From assembly GCA_000063505.1 (NCBI GenBank), contig CT971583.1:899918-963917 (forward strand): a DNA stretch of 64,000 nt. The letters run 5' to 3'. The translations under genes were made by a program, and so were the position numbers. Origin of the DNA: Synechococcus sp. WH 7803 (GTDB lineage Bacteria > Cyanobacteriota > Cyanobacteriia > PCC-6307 > Cyanobiaceae). Positions 16,650-24,628 of this stretch are shown here, piece by piece (the stretch's first letter is position 1; every line of letters begins with the position of its first letter). Under the pieces are notes generated by a model. That model saw nothing but the letters and a program-made list of their open reading frames with translations. It made no database searches and had not been told where the DNA came from.

Positions 16650-16693
16650 GGAAAGAGATCAGTACTTCAAATGTCCGCGCGCTGAATCGTGAT

Positions 16694-17350
16694 TCAGTCG
16701 ATCAAGGCAACCCAGGCAAAAGCCAGGCCGATGCCCATCCAGATGCCAGCGCTGAGACGGCGGCCTTGCTCCCCAAGCTTGGCGACAACGCCCTTGGAGC
16801 AGGCTGTGACCAGCAGCAGCAAGGCGCCCTGACCGATCAGCAGGCCGAGGAAATAAGTGGCCAGAGGTGTGGGCTCGGCTCCCACGATGGTGCTGCCAAG
16901 CAGGAATCCATGAAGACCGATCAGTGGCAGAAGCCACTGCGCCGGCAACAGAGTGAGCGCGATCAGCCCTTCGGCCACCAGGGACAGGGACACCAGAGCT
17001 TCGGCCCACGGTGCGATGGCATCGGAAAGAGGAATGAACTGCGAGAGGGCGCTTCCGCCGAGACCCACAGCCAGGAGTGGAATCACCCAGGCCATCGGGC
17101 GGCGCAGGCCGATGAAGGCAATGGCCAGGAGGAACAGGAGATGGTCAGGGCCAAGAAGCGGATGGCCGATTCCGCTCAGCAGTCCTTGCCAGGCCGTTAA
17201 GCCAGTGCTGTCACCCATGCCGAAGGGGTGGTGGGCACTGGCGGGTGCTGCCAGTGATGCAGTCAGGAGCAGGGGGGCTGCCGCCAGGGCTGCCTTCCGT
17301 GCAGTGGCTCCATGGGTGGAAAAAGTCAAGGTCGATCCTCGTCGAGACAT
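16694..17350 (-). CDS. HupE/UreJ-family cobalt or nickel transporter
   Basis: This 218-residue membrane protein has a signal-like N-terminus ending ASAHHPFG. The family motif HPLLGPDHLLF (His63, Asp69, His70) is followed by six or so hydrophobic helices, with LHGFLLGSTIVGAEP later. HupE/UreJ proteins transport Ni or Co. The ATG at 17350 directly follows a cobalamin riboswitch on the same strand, which points to cobalt supply for B12 synthesis. It would be repressed when B12 is plentiful. Confidence 0.88.
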   Translation of the reverse strand: MSRRGSTLTFSTHGATARKAALAAAPLLLTASLAAPASAHHPFGMGDSTGLTAWQGLLSGIGHPLLGPDHLLFLLAIAFIGLRRPMAWVIPLLAVGLGGSALSQFIPLSDAIAPWAEALVSLSLVAEGLIALTLLPAQWLLPLIGLHGFLLGSTIVGAEPTPLATYFLGLLIGQGALLLLVTACSKGVVAKLGEQGRRLSAGIWMGIGLAFAWVALID

Positions 17351-17351
17351 G

Positions 17352-17490
17352 GCCTGGCGGGCGTTCTGACTGACTTCGCGCGTGGCGAAGTTTCACAGCT
17401 GCGGGACAGCGACGGATTTTCACCGTTCTTTCCCCGTTTCCATCAGCGGCTGTTCCCCGCTGAAACCAGTACATCAACTTACCCTCTCTC
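17352..17490 (-). promoter_or_regulatory. Cobalamin riboswitch
   Basis: Read on the minus strand, all the conserved blocks are present and in order. There is a CAGCGG/CCGCTG hairpin around GGAACA, then GGTGAAAATCCGTCGCTG running into CCCGCAGCTGTGA, then a CTTCGC/GCGAAG hairpin, and finally AGTCAGAACGCCCGCC. The hupE start codon lies five bases beyond the last block, so ligand binding would most simply block translation initiation. Confidence 0.92.
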
Positions 17491-17697
17491 TCAGATCCGA
17501 ACTTTGCCGACCTCCGCTCGCAAAGGTGCCCGTCCCGTTCCCACAAGGATGGGTTGGCGGGTGTAGATCTCAACCCTGATCCCATGGCGGGCCACGCTGA
17601 TCAAGGCCCGGCTCACAGCCAGTGCGATCAAAACCGAGGCGCCAGGCCAGCGCCAGGCTACGAGCAGGTTGATCAGATCCGCCATGGTGCCATTCAC
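17491..17697 (-). CDS. Small membrane protein
   Basis: A 68-residue frame (alternative ATG at 17685) has one hydrophobic helix (about residues 18-34, PGASVLIALAVSRALI) and a basic C-terminal part with RHGIRVEIYTRQPILVG. It ends where the cobalamin riboswitch begins, so it could be upstream in the same transcript or end independently. No family is recognised. Confidence 0.45.
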   Translation of the reverse strand: MNGTMADLINLLVAWRWPGASVLIALAVSRALISVARHGIRVEIYTRQPILVGTGRAPLRAEVGKVRI

Positions 17698-17787
17698 ATC
17701 TTGTTTTCACTTAGCAAGGGCATGGCCGGATCAAGGGGTGACAGCTGAGCGCCAAGCGGGCACCATGGGTCACTCACGCTGAAACGC

Positions 17788-18612
17788 ATGCGTCGCATCG
17801 CTCTGGCTCTTGTGGGTGTCCTCGCCGTACCGCTCGCTGCGGAGGCCGGGCTGATGGACATTCTCGAGAGCATGAAGCCTGCGCCGCCTGTGCGCAAGGA
17901 ACCTCAATTGCCGCCGCTGCCTCCCACGCCTGGGCGAGGCAAAAACTGGGTCGGCGATCGCATGCCCAAGAAGGACATGCCGATTCTGGTGCTCGCCGGC
18001 CATGCGGATTCCCAGCGGATGTATGGGTCAGGGACGCCTGGCCGTGCCGTTGATATCGGTGGTGCAGCGCCGATGCAAGCCGGCATGACCGATGAGCTCT
18101 ACTGGAACCTGCGCACAGCGAAGGCTGTTGTGGCGGAGGGTCAACGCCAAGGGTTGGAGATCACCTTCTACGACCCGGGCGTGCGCACGATTCGCAATGG
18201 TGAGGATCCGCGTACCAACTGGAGTGTGGGCGCTGAACATGCTGCCAAGGGCGGCTATGTGGTGGAGATCCATTACGACGCTTATGCGCCCCATGGCATC
18301 GGCGCTGGAATCATTCCCGCTGTGGCCTTTGGCTTCTCGGTGATGGATGAAGCGCTGGCCAAGGAATTCGGCGCTTACCCCTACGACTATCGCGGCATGT
18401 TGGGCGCTCCTCGCAAGGTAGTCTCGATGCTCGAGATCGGCATGCTGGAGGGGGCGCTGGAGGCCGGTCTGCGTGATCCCTCTCAGAGGGAGGCCACGCT
18501 CAATCAAATCGCCAAGAGAGTCGTGACAGCCCTTCAGGAAGGACTTGAACAGGGACAGCCGCTCGACATGGTGTGCCGGATGCGGGGAAGGGTTGCTGCG
18601 GATTGCAGCTGA
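17788..18612 (+). CDS. Secreted amidase_3-like protein
   Basis: This 274-residue protein has a signal peptide (residues 1-20) and a Pro-rich linker (about 31-48). The domain that follows has the arrangement of zinc N-acetylmuramoyl-L-alanine amidases: His72 (LAGHAD), Glu103 (TDELYWN), His162 (VEIHYDAYAP) and a late Glu in MLEIGMLEG. The inserted segments are longer than in AmiC-type enzymes, and the usual GHGG is replaced by GHAD. It may be a peptidoglycan amidase or a relative with another substrate. It starts divergently from the small membrane gene and is followed 44 bases later by rsmE. Confidence 0.7.
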   Translation: MRRIALALVGVLAVPLAAEAGLMDILESMKPAPPVRKEPQLPPLPPTPGRGKNWVGDRMPKKDMPILVLAGHADSQRMYGSGTPGRAVDIGGAAPMQAGMTDELYWNLRTAKAVVAEGQRQGLEITFYDPGVRTIRNGEDPRTNWSVGAEHAAKGGYVVEIHYDAYAPHGIGAGIIPAVAFGFSVMDEALAKEFGAYPYDYRGMLGAPRKVVSMLEIGMLEGALEAGLRDPSQREATLNQIAKRVVTALQEGLEQGQPLDMVCRMRGRVAADCS

Positions 18613-18656
18613 GCCGTTGCCACCTCTGCGGTTGCCGCAGGTCATGATTGAGCTTC

Positions 18657-19367
18657 ATGAACCTGATCCTGCTCAACAGCAACGACCACTGGATTGACGC
18701 TCAGCGCGTCCGCCTCAGCGATCGCCGTGCTGAGCACATCCGCAAGGTTCTGCGCTCCCAGCAAGGGGACACCCTGCGGCTTGGAATGCTGGGTGGCCAG
18801 CTGGGCACTGGACGCATCGAGGCCATCGATGCCCAGGCCGTGCTGATCACTGTGCAGCTGGTGGATCCGCCACCAGCGCGCCATCGTTTCGACCTGGTGC
18901 TCGCCTTGCCTCGCCCCAAGATGCTGCGGCGGATCCTGCGCGCCGTGGCTGAGTTCGGTGTGGGATCTCTCCATCTGGTTCAGACGGCTCGGGTGGACAA
19001 GAGCTACTGGCAGAGCCCACTGCTTGCCGATGCCAAGGTGGATGAGGCCTTGCGCATGGGACTGGAGCGCTCCCGCGACACGATCATTCCCCAGGTGCAC
19101 CGCCACCGACTGTTCCGGCCGTTCATCGAAGACCGGTTGCCTGCGATCTGCCAGGGCCGGCCTTGCTGGATTGCTCACCAGGATGCTGATGTTGGCCTGT
19201 CGGCTGTTGCAGGTCAGCCCGCTGTGGTGATGATCGGGCCAGAAGGTGGGTTTGTGCCCTTCGAGCTGACGTTGGCCGAGCAAATGGGCGCGCAAAAAGT
19301 GCACCTCGGCGGTCGGATTCTGAGTGTGGACACTGCTGTGGCAACCGTTCTGGCGCAGACGTTGTGA
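18657..19367 (+). CDS. rsmE: 16S rRNA m3U1498 methyltransferase RsmE
   Basis: This 236-residue SPOUT-class enzyme methylates N3 of U1498 in 16S rRNA. The N-terminal PUA-like part contains HIRKVLRSQQGDTLRL. The knotted SAM-binding region has RPKMLRRILRAVAEFGV, then IGPEGGFVPFELTLAEQMG and HLGGRILSVDTA, as expected. The ATG at 18657 is preferred over the open frame starting at 18648. Confidence 0.92.
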   Translation: MNLILLNSNDHWIDAQRVRLSDRRAEHIRKVLRSQQGDTLRLGMLGGQLGTGRIEAIDAQAVLITVQLVDPPPARHRFDLVLALPRPKMLRRILRAVAEFGVGSLHLVQTARVDKSYWQSPLLADAKVDEALRMGLERSRDTIIPQVHRHRLFRPFIEDRLPAICQGRPCWIAHQDADVGLSAVAGQPAVVMIGPEGGFVPFELTLAEQMGAQKVHLGGRILSVDTAVATVLAQTL

Positions 19368-19383
19368 CGGCAGGGACTCAGGA

Positions 19384-19785
19384 TCAAGCCCAGTGGATTT
19401 CGGCGTTGATCAAGGGAACGATGCTGCGTTTCACGGGGCACTGTTCGGCGACCCGTTGCAGCAGTGCTCGCTGGTCGTCATCGAGAGCCTCGGGAAGCTG
19501 AAGGGTGACGCGCAGGGTCTCGATGCGTCTTGGCCCGTCGCTGCTCATCAGCTTGTCCACGCTGGCGCTGGCTCCCTCAATCGACCAGTCGCGGCTGCGG
19601 GCTGTGATTCCCATGATCGTGAGCATGCAGGTGGCCAATGAGGTGGCCAGGAGATCGGTGGGGGAGAACGCTTCGCCCTTGCCTTCGTTGTCGAGGGGCG
19701 CGTCGGTGCTGAGCGTGGCCCCGGATCCTGTATGGGTGGCCTCGCAATGGAGATCACCGGTGTAGGTGCAGGAGATGGTGGTCAT
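19384..19785 (-). CDS. OsmC/Ohr-family peroxide-related protein
   Basis: This 133-residue OsmC-like protein has the conserved reactive cysteines at Cys53 (SLATCMLTIMG) and Cys116 (EQCPVKRS), and a GEAFSPTDLLA segment before the first. Members reduce organic hydroperoxides with thiols. It converges on rsmE and lies 22 bases downstream of the ICMT-like gene on the same strand. Confidence 0.85.
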   Translation of the reverse strand: MTTISCTYTGDLHCEATHTGSGATLSTDAPLDNEGKGEAFSPTDLLATSLATCMLTIMGITARSRDWSIEGASASVDKLMSSDGPRRIETLRVTLQLPEALDDDQRALLQRVAEQCPVKRSIVPLINAEIHWA

Positions 19786-19807
19786 GTTTTGAGGGGTTGG
19801 GCGGCGG

Positions 19808-20437
19808 CTACCAAACCCAGGGAATTAAACGGGTTGTGCGCTGACGGTAGGCCGCGAAGTCGGGGTATTTTTCGCCCATCGCAATCTCTTTCTCACCAAT
19901 GCGTTGGAGGTAGAGAGCCGCAATCGCTAGAGGAACAAGAAAGGCCCAGGATGAACCTGAAACAACTGCGAAGCTGAGATATCGCATGAGGTCGCCGCCG
20001 TAGTTCACGTGGCGAATACGGCTCCAGATGCCATCACTCACCAGATCGCGGCCCAACGTTTTCGCCGTCATTTTCTGAACGTCGGCAGAGGTGTTAATCA
20101 AGCTGCCGAAATAAAACAGGGGGATCGCCGTTGCAGTGGCAGCAATGGTGAGTGGATTTGAATTGAAGAAAGCCAGAAAGGCCGGAAGTGAATAAAACAC
20201 CCCAATGATTAATACTGCGCTAATTAGGCCAATGGGGCCAACTTTCTCTTGAAAGAGAAATGTTCTGCGTTCCGGATAGATCCGTTGCTCAAGCAGCCAC
20301 CAGACGCAGTAACTGATGTGCATGCAGGCATAGAGAATCTGGCGCTGATCAGAAATGCCCACGATTGCAATCAAGCCGATCACAATTGCGATCGTGATCA
20401 TCTTGGCGACATTGATGGCCGTGAGCTGGCTGACCAT
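19808..20437 (-). CDS. ICMT-like membrane methyltransferase/DUF1295-type protein
   Basis: This 209-residue polytopic membrane protein ends with GIWSRIRHVNYGGDLMRYLSF and EKEIAMGEKYPDFAAYRQRTTRLIPWVW. This arrangement (RHxxY, then ExxxxxxYPxYxxYxxRTxRLIPxVW) is typical of isoprenylcysteine carboxyl methyltransferase-like and steroid-reductase-like DUF1295 families. Related enzymes methylate phenolic lipids in Streptomyces (SrsB). It is close to, but transcribed away from, a type III polyketide synthase operon. Confidence 0.7.
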   Translation of the reverse strand: MVSQLTAINVAKMITIAIVIGLIAIVGISDQRQILYACMHISYCVWWLLEQRIYPERRTFLFQEKVGPIGLISAVLIIGVFYSLPAFLAFFNSNPLTIAATATAIPLFYFGSLINTSADVQKMTAKTLGRDLVSDGIWSRIRHVNYGGDLMRYLSFAVVSGSSWAFLVPLAIAALYLQRIGEKEIAMGEKYPDFAAYRQRTTRLIPWVW

Positions 20438-20443
20438 GGGGAT

Positions 20444-20686
20444 TCAAGCGTTCGGTGAATTTTCTAAAGAACCTTGATCAGGGAAACGCACCACAAGAAG
20501 ATCATCTTTGGTGAGCTCACCTTGATCGTCCAGCAGTTCCGGGTGAGTCGTGACAAGCCCGGTGCGATCTTTGCGCTCCATGGCACGCGATAAGAGAGCT
20601 TTCCCTGGACGCATCATCCTGAATGCCTGGAGAAGCAGGAAAAGCAAGCAGCCTGCATAGATCAGTGGGAACAATGAACCAGCCAT
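20444..20686 (-). CDS. DUF2973 membrane protein
   Basis: This 80-residue protein has one N-terminal hydrophobic helix (LFPLIYAGCLLFLLLQAFRM) and a soluble tail with DRTGLVTTHPELLDDQGELTKDDLLVVRF. This fits DUF2973, a cyanobacterial family of unknown function. It lies six bases upstream of the ICMT-like gene on the same strand and four bases after a tiny membrane gene. Confidence 0.75.
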   Translation of the reverse strand: MAGSLFPLIYAGCLLFLLLQAFRMMRPGKALLSRAMERKDRTGLVTTHPELLDDQGELTKDDLLVVRFPDQGSLENSPNA

Positions 20687-20690
20687 TGAT

Positions 20691-20810
20691 TCAATCCTTT
20701 TTCTTCAGGGAGGGCAGGTCGGTTGGCTGCGACAGCACGTACACAACAGCTGCTGTAATGACCACTCCAAAAACCACCATGCCGATAATGAAAGGGGTGT
20801 AATCGTTCAT
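20691..20810 (-). CDS. 39-residue single-helix membrane protein
   Basis: MNDYTPF is followed by a hydrophobic helix (IIGMVVFGVVITAAVVYVL) and a basic tail ending LKKKD. Its stop is four bases from the DUF2973 start, so the two are likely cotranscribed and may act together in the membrane. The length and shape resemble small photosynthetic-complex subunits, but no named family is recognised. Confidence 0.6.
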   Translation of the reverse strand: MNDYTPFIIGMVVFGVVITAAVVYVLSQPTDLPSLKKKD

Positions 20811-20877
20811 GGTTGAAGCCTCGAGAAATAAACCTTAACAATGCCCGTTGCTGTTTGCGTGTTTAGCGTCGAGATGG

Positions 20878-21612
20878 ATGCCGAAACAACGCATGCCCTG
20901 GGGTCAGGCACTGAGGCAACGGGATCGGCAGCCTGAGGTGATGGATCAGCCAGGGCTGGATCCCACGGAGCATGCCCGTGCGCTTCGCGGTCTGCGCCGG
21001 ATCAACGGGATCAGTGATTGTTCGTCTGGATTACTGCGTGCGCTGCAGGCGCTCCGTGTTTCGGACGTGTCGCAACCGATCAGCGTTCTCGAGCTGGCCT
21101 GCGGGGGCGGTGACATCGCCATTGATCTCGATCGGATGGCCAGGCGCTCAGGGCTGATGCTTGAAATCCAGGCCTGTGATCTCAACCCAGAAGCGATCCG
21201 CCTGGCCCGCGGCAATGCCCAACGCAGGGGCGGACAGGTGGAGTTCAGCGTGGCCGATGCCCTCGCGGAGCCAGACCGGCAGCAGGTTGACGTGGTCTAT
21301 TGCACGCTGTTCGCCCACCATCTCAGCGATGACGCTGTGGTGACACTGTTTCGAGTGATGGCCGCGCGCGCCAAGCGTCTGGTGATCGTTGATGATCTGA
21401 TTCGCAGCCGGCTCGGCTACGCCATGGCTTGGGCAGGGACACGCTTGCTCAGCCGTTCATGGGTGGTGCACACCGATGGCCCTCTGTCGGTCCGCGCGGC
21501 ATTTACTCCAGAGGAACTTCTCAAGCTGGCTGAACGGGCTGGGCTCTCTGGACCGGAGCTTCAGCGCTTCTGGCCTGAGCGCCAACGCCTGATCTGGAGT
21601 CCACCACTGTGA
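20878..21612 (+). CDS. SAM-dependent methyltransferase of the type III PKS operon
   Basis: This class I methyltransferase of 244 residues has the SAM-binding VLELACGGGDIAIDLDRM, then QACDLNPEAIRLARGNA and VDVVYCTLFAHHLSDDAV. The start is the ATG at 20878; the frame is open to 20848. Its stop TGA overlaps the ATG of the FAD oxidoreductase, and that gene in turn overlaps the polyketide synthase. It probably methylates the polyketide or phenolic product on O or C. Confidence 0.82.
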   Translation: MPKQRMPWGQALRQRDRQPEVMDQPGLDPTEHARALRGLRRINGISDCSSGLLRALQALRVSDVSQPISVLELACGGGDIAIDLDRMARRSGLMLEIQACDLNPEAIRLARGNAQRRGGQVEFSVADALAEPDRQQVDVVYCTLFAHHLSDDAVVTLFRVMAARAKRLVIVDDLIRSRLGYAMAWAGTRLLSRSWVVHTDGPLSVRAAFTPEELLKLAERAGLSGPELQRFWPERQRLIWSPPL

Positions 21613-22754
21613 TGAGACGGATCTGGGATGTGGTGGTGATCGGGGGAGGGGTGGCCGGAGGGCTTGCTGCTCTCGACTGCGCCCGAAGAGGGCTCTCGGT
21701 GCTTGTGGTGGAAAAGCGTGCTTTTCCTCGTTGGAAAGTGTGTGGGTGTTGTTTCAACGCACAGGCCCAAGGGGTGCTGGAGGCTGTGGGCCAGGGCGAT
21801 CTGATGGCGCGGTGCGGTGCCCAGCCGCTGCATCAGTTGCGCATTGGCTTCCATGGCCTGAGCGCGGCCCTTTCCCTGCCGGGCGGGTGGGCCCTCTCTC
21901 GGGAGCGTTTTGATCAGGCCCTGCTGGAGGCTGCCGCTGCGGCAGGTGCCACGGTTCGCTTTCAAACGCGGGGGCAGCTTGGGCCGGAGCAACCCGGGAT
22001 GCGGAGCGTGCGGCTCACCGCGTTGGCCGGGGGGCCGGAGGACGTGGTGCAAGCCAGAGTTGTGCTCGTGGCGGCCGGTTTGGTGAACCACTGCAGCCCC
22101 GCGCACGCCAGTGTGGAAACCGTCGCCGCATCCCGGGTGGGGGCTGGCTGTGTGCTGCCGTCCTCGGCCCAGGATTACGCCAGCAACGTGATTCACATGG
22201 CTCTTGGCAACGGGGGGTATGTGGGCTTGGTGCGACGGGAGGATGGCGCGTTGAATCTGGCGGCGGCGTTCGATCGCTCCTGTGTTGCAGCTGCAGGAGG
22301 TGCCGCGGGAGCGGCACGATCCGTTCTCGAGTCGGCGGGATTTGACTTGCCCTCCGGTCTGATGGCCGGGCAGTGGCAGCTGACGCCAGCCTTGACGCGC
22401 CGTCCGCCAGCGGTGGCCGGCAGCCGTTGTCTGCTGATCGGGGATGCGGCCGGTTATGTGGAACCGTTCACCGGCGAGGGTATGGCCTGGGCTCTCACGG
22501 CTGGCGCGGCTGCTGCTCCAGTGGTGGTTGAGGGCCTGGCTCACTGGAGTCCAGAGCTGGAACGGCGCTGGCTACAGACGTTGGAGTCCCTGGTTGTGCG
22601 CCGTCAGCGGGTGTGCCGGACTCTGGCCACGGTGTTGCAGCGCCCGTTGCTCACCTCCGGCCTGTTCAGCCTCTGCAGGGCCTGGCCGGGTTTGCCTGAG
22701 CGGATCGTGCGCCGTGTGAATCGTGTGCAGCTGCCCCCAGCGGAGATCGCTTGA
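21612..22754 (+). CDS. FAD-dependent oxidoreductase (geranylgeranyl reductase-like)
   Basis: This 380-residue flavoprotein has the FAD-binding VVVIGGGVAGGLAALDCARRG at the N-terminus, then VVEKRAFPRWKVCGCC. The GDAAGYVEPFTGEGMAWAL motif appears near residue 280, as in aromatic-ring hydroxylases and geranylgeranyl reductases. Start and stop overlap the flanking genes by one or a few bases. In such operons it would hydroxylate or oxidise the polyketide ring, for example to a quinone. Confidence 0.85.
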   Translation: MRRIWDVVVIGGGVAGGLAALDCARRGLSVLVVEKRAFPRWKVCGCCFNAQAQGVLEAVGQGDLMARCGAQPLHQLRIGFHGLSAALSLPGGWALSRERFDQALLEAAAAAGATVRFQTRGQLGPEQPGMRSVRLTALAGGPEDVVQARVVLVAAGLVNHCSPAHASVETVAASRVGAGCVLPSSAQDYASNVIHMALGNGGYVGLVRREDGALNLAAAFDRSCVAAAGGAAGAARSVLESAGFDLPSGLMAGQWQLTPALTRRPPAVAGSRCLLIGDAAGYVEPFTGEGMAWALTAGAAAAPVVVEGLAHWSPELERRWLQTLESLVVRRQRVCRTLATVLQRPLLTSGLFSLCRAWPGLPERIVRRVNRVQLPPAEIA

Positions 22755-23848
22755 TGGCGCTCACGCTGCATGGCATCGGTACGGCCGTTCCCCAGGGGTC
22801 CATCACCCGGGATGAGTCGGTTGTCTTAGCGGAGCATGTGAGCGGTGGCGACAGCCGTCAGACAGCGCTGCTGCAGCGCATTCATCAGCGCAGCGGCGTG
22901 AGTCGCCGCGGCAGTGTGCTGATCGCTGATGGCGCCACCGACGCCTCAGTTCTGGAGCGGGTGCCCTTTTACGGCGCCACCAATCCCTCCACAGGGGAGC
23001 GCATGATCGCGTTTCAGCGTCATGCTGCTGAGCTGGCGTTCGCGGCCAGCGCTGCAGCCCTTTCTGAGTCCGACGTTGCCGTTGGCGCGATCACCCATCT
23101 GATCACGGTCTGCTGCACAGGCTTTGAGGCTCCTGGGGTGGATCTCGCCCTGATCAAACGCCTGGGGTTGCGAAGCGATGTTGAGCGAACCCATCTGGGT
23201 TTTATGGGCTGCCATGCGGCGCTCAATGGCCTGCGGGTGGCCCGGGCCTTTGCTGAAGCGGATGCTGACGCCGTGGTTTTGCTCTGCTGCGTGGAGCTTT
23301 GCAGCCTTCACCTGCAGTACGGCGGGGATCCCGAGCAGGTGGTGGCCAATGCCCTGTTCGCTGATGGTGCTGCTGCCGTGGTGGCCTCGGCGCAACGCCC
23401 CTCATCCCATCCGGCCGTTGTGCTGGAAGCCAATGGGTCCACCGTGATTCCAGGATCCGCCGAACTAATGCACTGGCGAATCGCTGATCACGGGTTTTCC
23501 ATGGGCCTGTCGCCCCAGGTGCCGCAGACCGTGGCGCAGGCTCTGCGCCCTTGGTTGGATGATTGGTTGGGTGCTTGGGATCTCACACCTGCGTCCATCA
23601 ACAGCTGGGCGATGCATCCCGGCGGACCGAGGATTCTCTCGGCCTGCGCTGAGGTGCTGGAACTGAGCCCGGAGCAACTGCAAACGTCGCGGACCGTGCT
23701 GCACGACCACGGCAACATGTCCAGCGCCACGGTGCTGTTCATCCTGCAGCGGTTGCGTCAATTCGCCACCCCTGGTCCTGGTCTGGCTCTGGCTTTCGGC
23801 CCGGGCCTCTGCGCCGAGGTGGCTCTGTTCCGCCTCATCCATGACTGA
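22754..23848 (+). CDS. Type III polyketide synthase
   Basis: This 364-residue chalcone synthase-family enzyme has an intact catalytic triad: Cys153 (GFMGCHAALNG), His288 (AMHPGGPRIL) and Asn321 (HGNMSSATVLF). The C-terminal AFGPGLCAEVALF is also conserved. Bacterial members extend acyl-CoA starters with malonyl-CoA to make alkylpyrones or alkylresorcinols. The upstream methyltransferase and FAD oxidoreductase are translationally coupled and parallel the Streptomyces srs phenolic-lipid operon. The starter unit cannot be read from the sequence. Confidence 0.9.
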   Translation: MALTLHGIGTAVPQGSITRDESVVLAEHVSGGDSRQTALLQRIHQRSGVSRRGSVLIADGATDASVLERVPFYGATNPSTGERMIAFQRHAAELAFAASAAALSESDVAVGAITHLITVCCTGFEAPGVDLALIKRLGLRSDVERTHLGFMGCHAALNGLRVARAFAEADADAVVLLCCVELCSLHLQYGGDPEQVVANALFADGAAAVVASAQRPSSHPAVVLEANGSTVIPGSAELMHWRIADHGFSMGLSPQVPQTVAQALRPWLDDWLGAWDLTPASINSWAMHPGGPRILSACAEVLELSPEQLQTSRTVLHDHGNMSSATVLFILQRLRQFATPGPGLALAFGPGLCAEVALFRLIHD

Positions 23849-23908
23849 CCTGCGCAGTCCCGCAGTTTCTTCCGTTTTTCGACAGGATTGCCTTTTGTTG
23901 CAGAGCCC

Positions 23909-24361
23909 GTGATCGCACTCGTCCGTCGTCTGGCCGGGCCTGCCGCCGCTGCCACTGGTGTTCTCGGTCTTGCCGTCTCCGGCACGGTTTGGAATTTCTA
24001 TGGTCGCCTGCCCGGTTTGAGCGGAACCATCGCCTCGCTTCTTGTTCTGGCGGTGGGTCTGGTGCTTCTGCGTCCGCTTCCTGCGCCCGAGCTGCCCGTG
24101 TCGTCCAGCGCCGAGGAGCCCGCTGACGCCTCGGAGCCAGCTGCTTCTGAAGATTCAGTGGCCTCCGGTGAATCGCTCACCACCGCTGAAGCCATCGCCC
24201 GTGAATTGGCTGCTGAAGAAAGCCGCAAGCCTGAGGTGGTTTTGGTCACCTACGCCCCTGAGAATCTGCTGCCCGGCACCACCCTTCCTGTTCGCAAGCG
24301 TCGCCCGGGAGCCTCCTTCAAGCCTTACCGGGAGATGACGGACGAACTCTTCAAGAGCTAA
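23909..24361 (+). CDS. Hypothetical membrane protein with acidic Ala-rich region
   Basis: The product is about 150 residues from GTG 23909 (a TTG at 23888 is also open). It has two hydrophobic helices in residues 1-60, an acidic Ser/Ala/Glu-rich stretch, and a conserved-looking end with APENLLPGTTLPVRKRRPGASFKPYREMTDELF. It begins 60 bases after the type III PKS. No family is recognised. Confidence 0.6.
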   Translation: MIALVRRLAGPAAAATGVLGLAVSGTVWNFYGRLPGLSGTIASLLVLAVGLVLLRPLPAPELPVSSSAEEPADASEPAASEDSVASGESLTTAEAIARELAAEESRKPEVVLVTYAPENLLPGTTLPVRKRRPGASFKPYREMTDELFKS

Positions 24362-24378
24362 CTCCCTCTGATTGATTG

Positions 24379-24609
24379 ATGACAGGAAATCTTCAGGCCA
24401 TCGGGTTTCTCTTCGCCTGGGTTCTTGGCTGGGGTGTTGGAGGATCGTTGATCGACGCCGGATTGATTGAGTTCGGCGTTTATTCCCTGGAAACCGGCCA
24501 GATCGGCACCGCCATCACCTTTGTGCTTTGGTCTCTGCTGTGGGGCTGGGGTGGATTCAGGCTTTATCAGACCCTTACCGACTCCAGCCCGTCAAAGGAC
24601 GATCCCTGA
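24379..24609 (+). CDS. Hypothetical two-helix membrane protein
   Basis: This 76-residue product has two hydrophobic segments rich in Trp and Gly (FLFAWVLGWGVGGSLIDAG and ITFVLWSLLWGWGGFRLY) and a polar tail. It follows the previous gene by 17 bases, probably in the same transcript, and converges on the P450 gene. No family is recognised. Confidence 0.6.
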   Translation: MTGNLQAIGFLFAWVLGWGVGGSLIDAGLIEFGVYSLETGQIGTAITFVLWSLLWGWGGFRLYQTLTDSSPSKDDP

Positions 24610-24628
24610 GCGGTTCGCTTTTGCTTCC

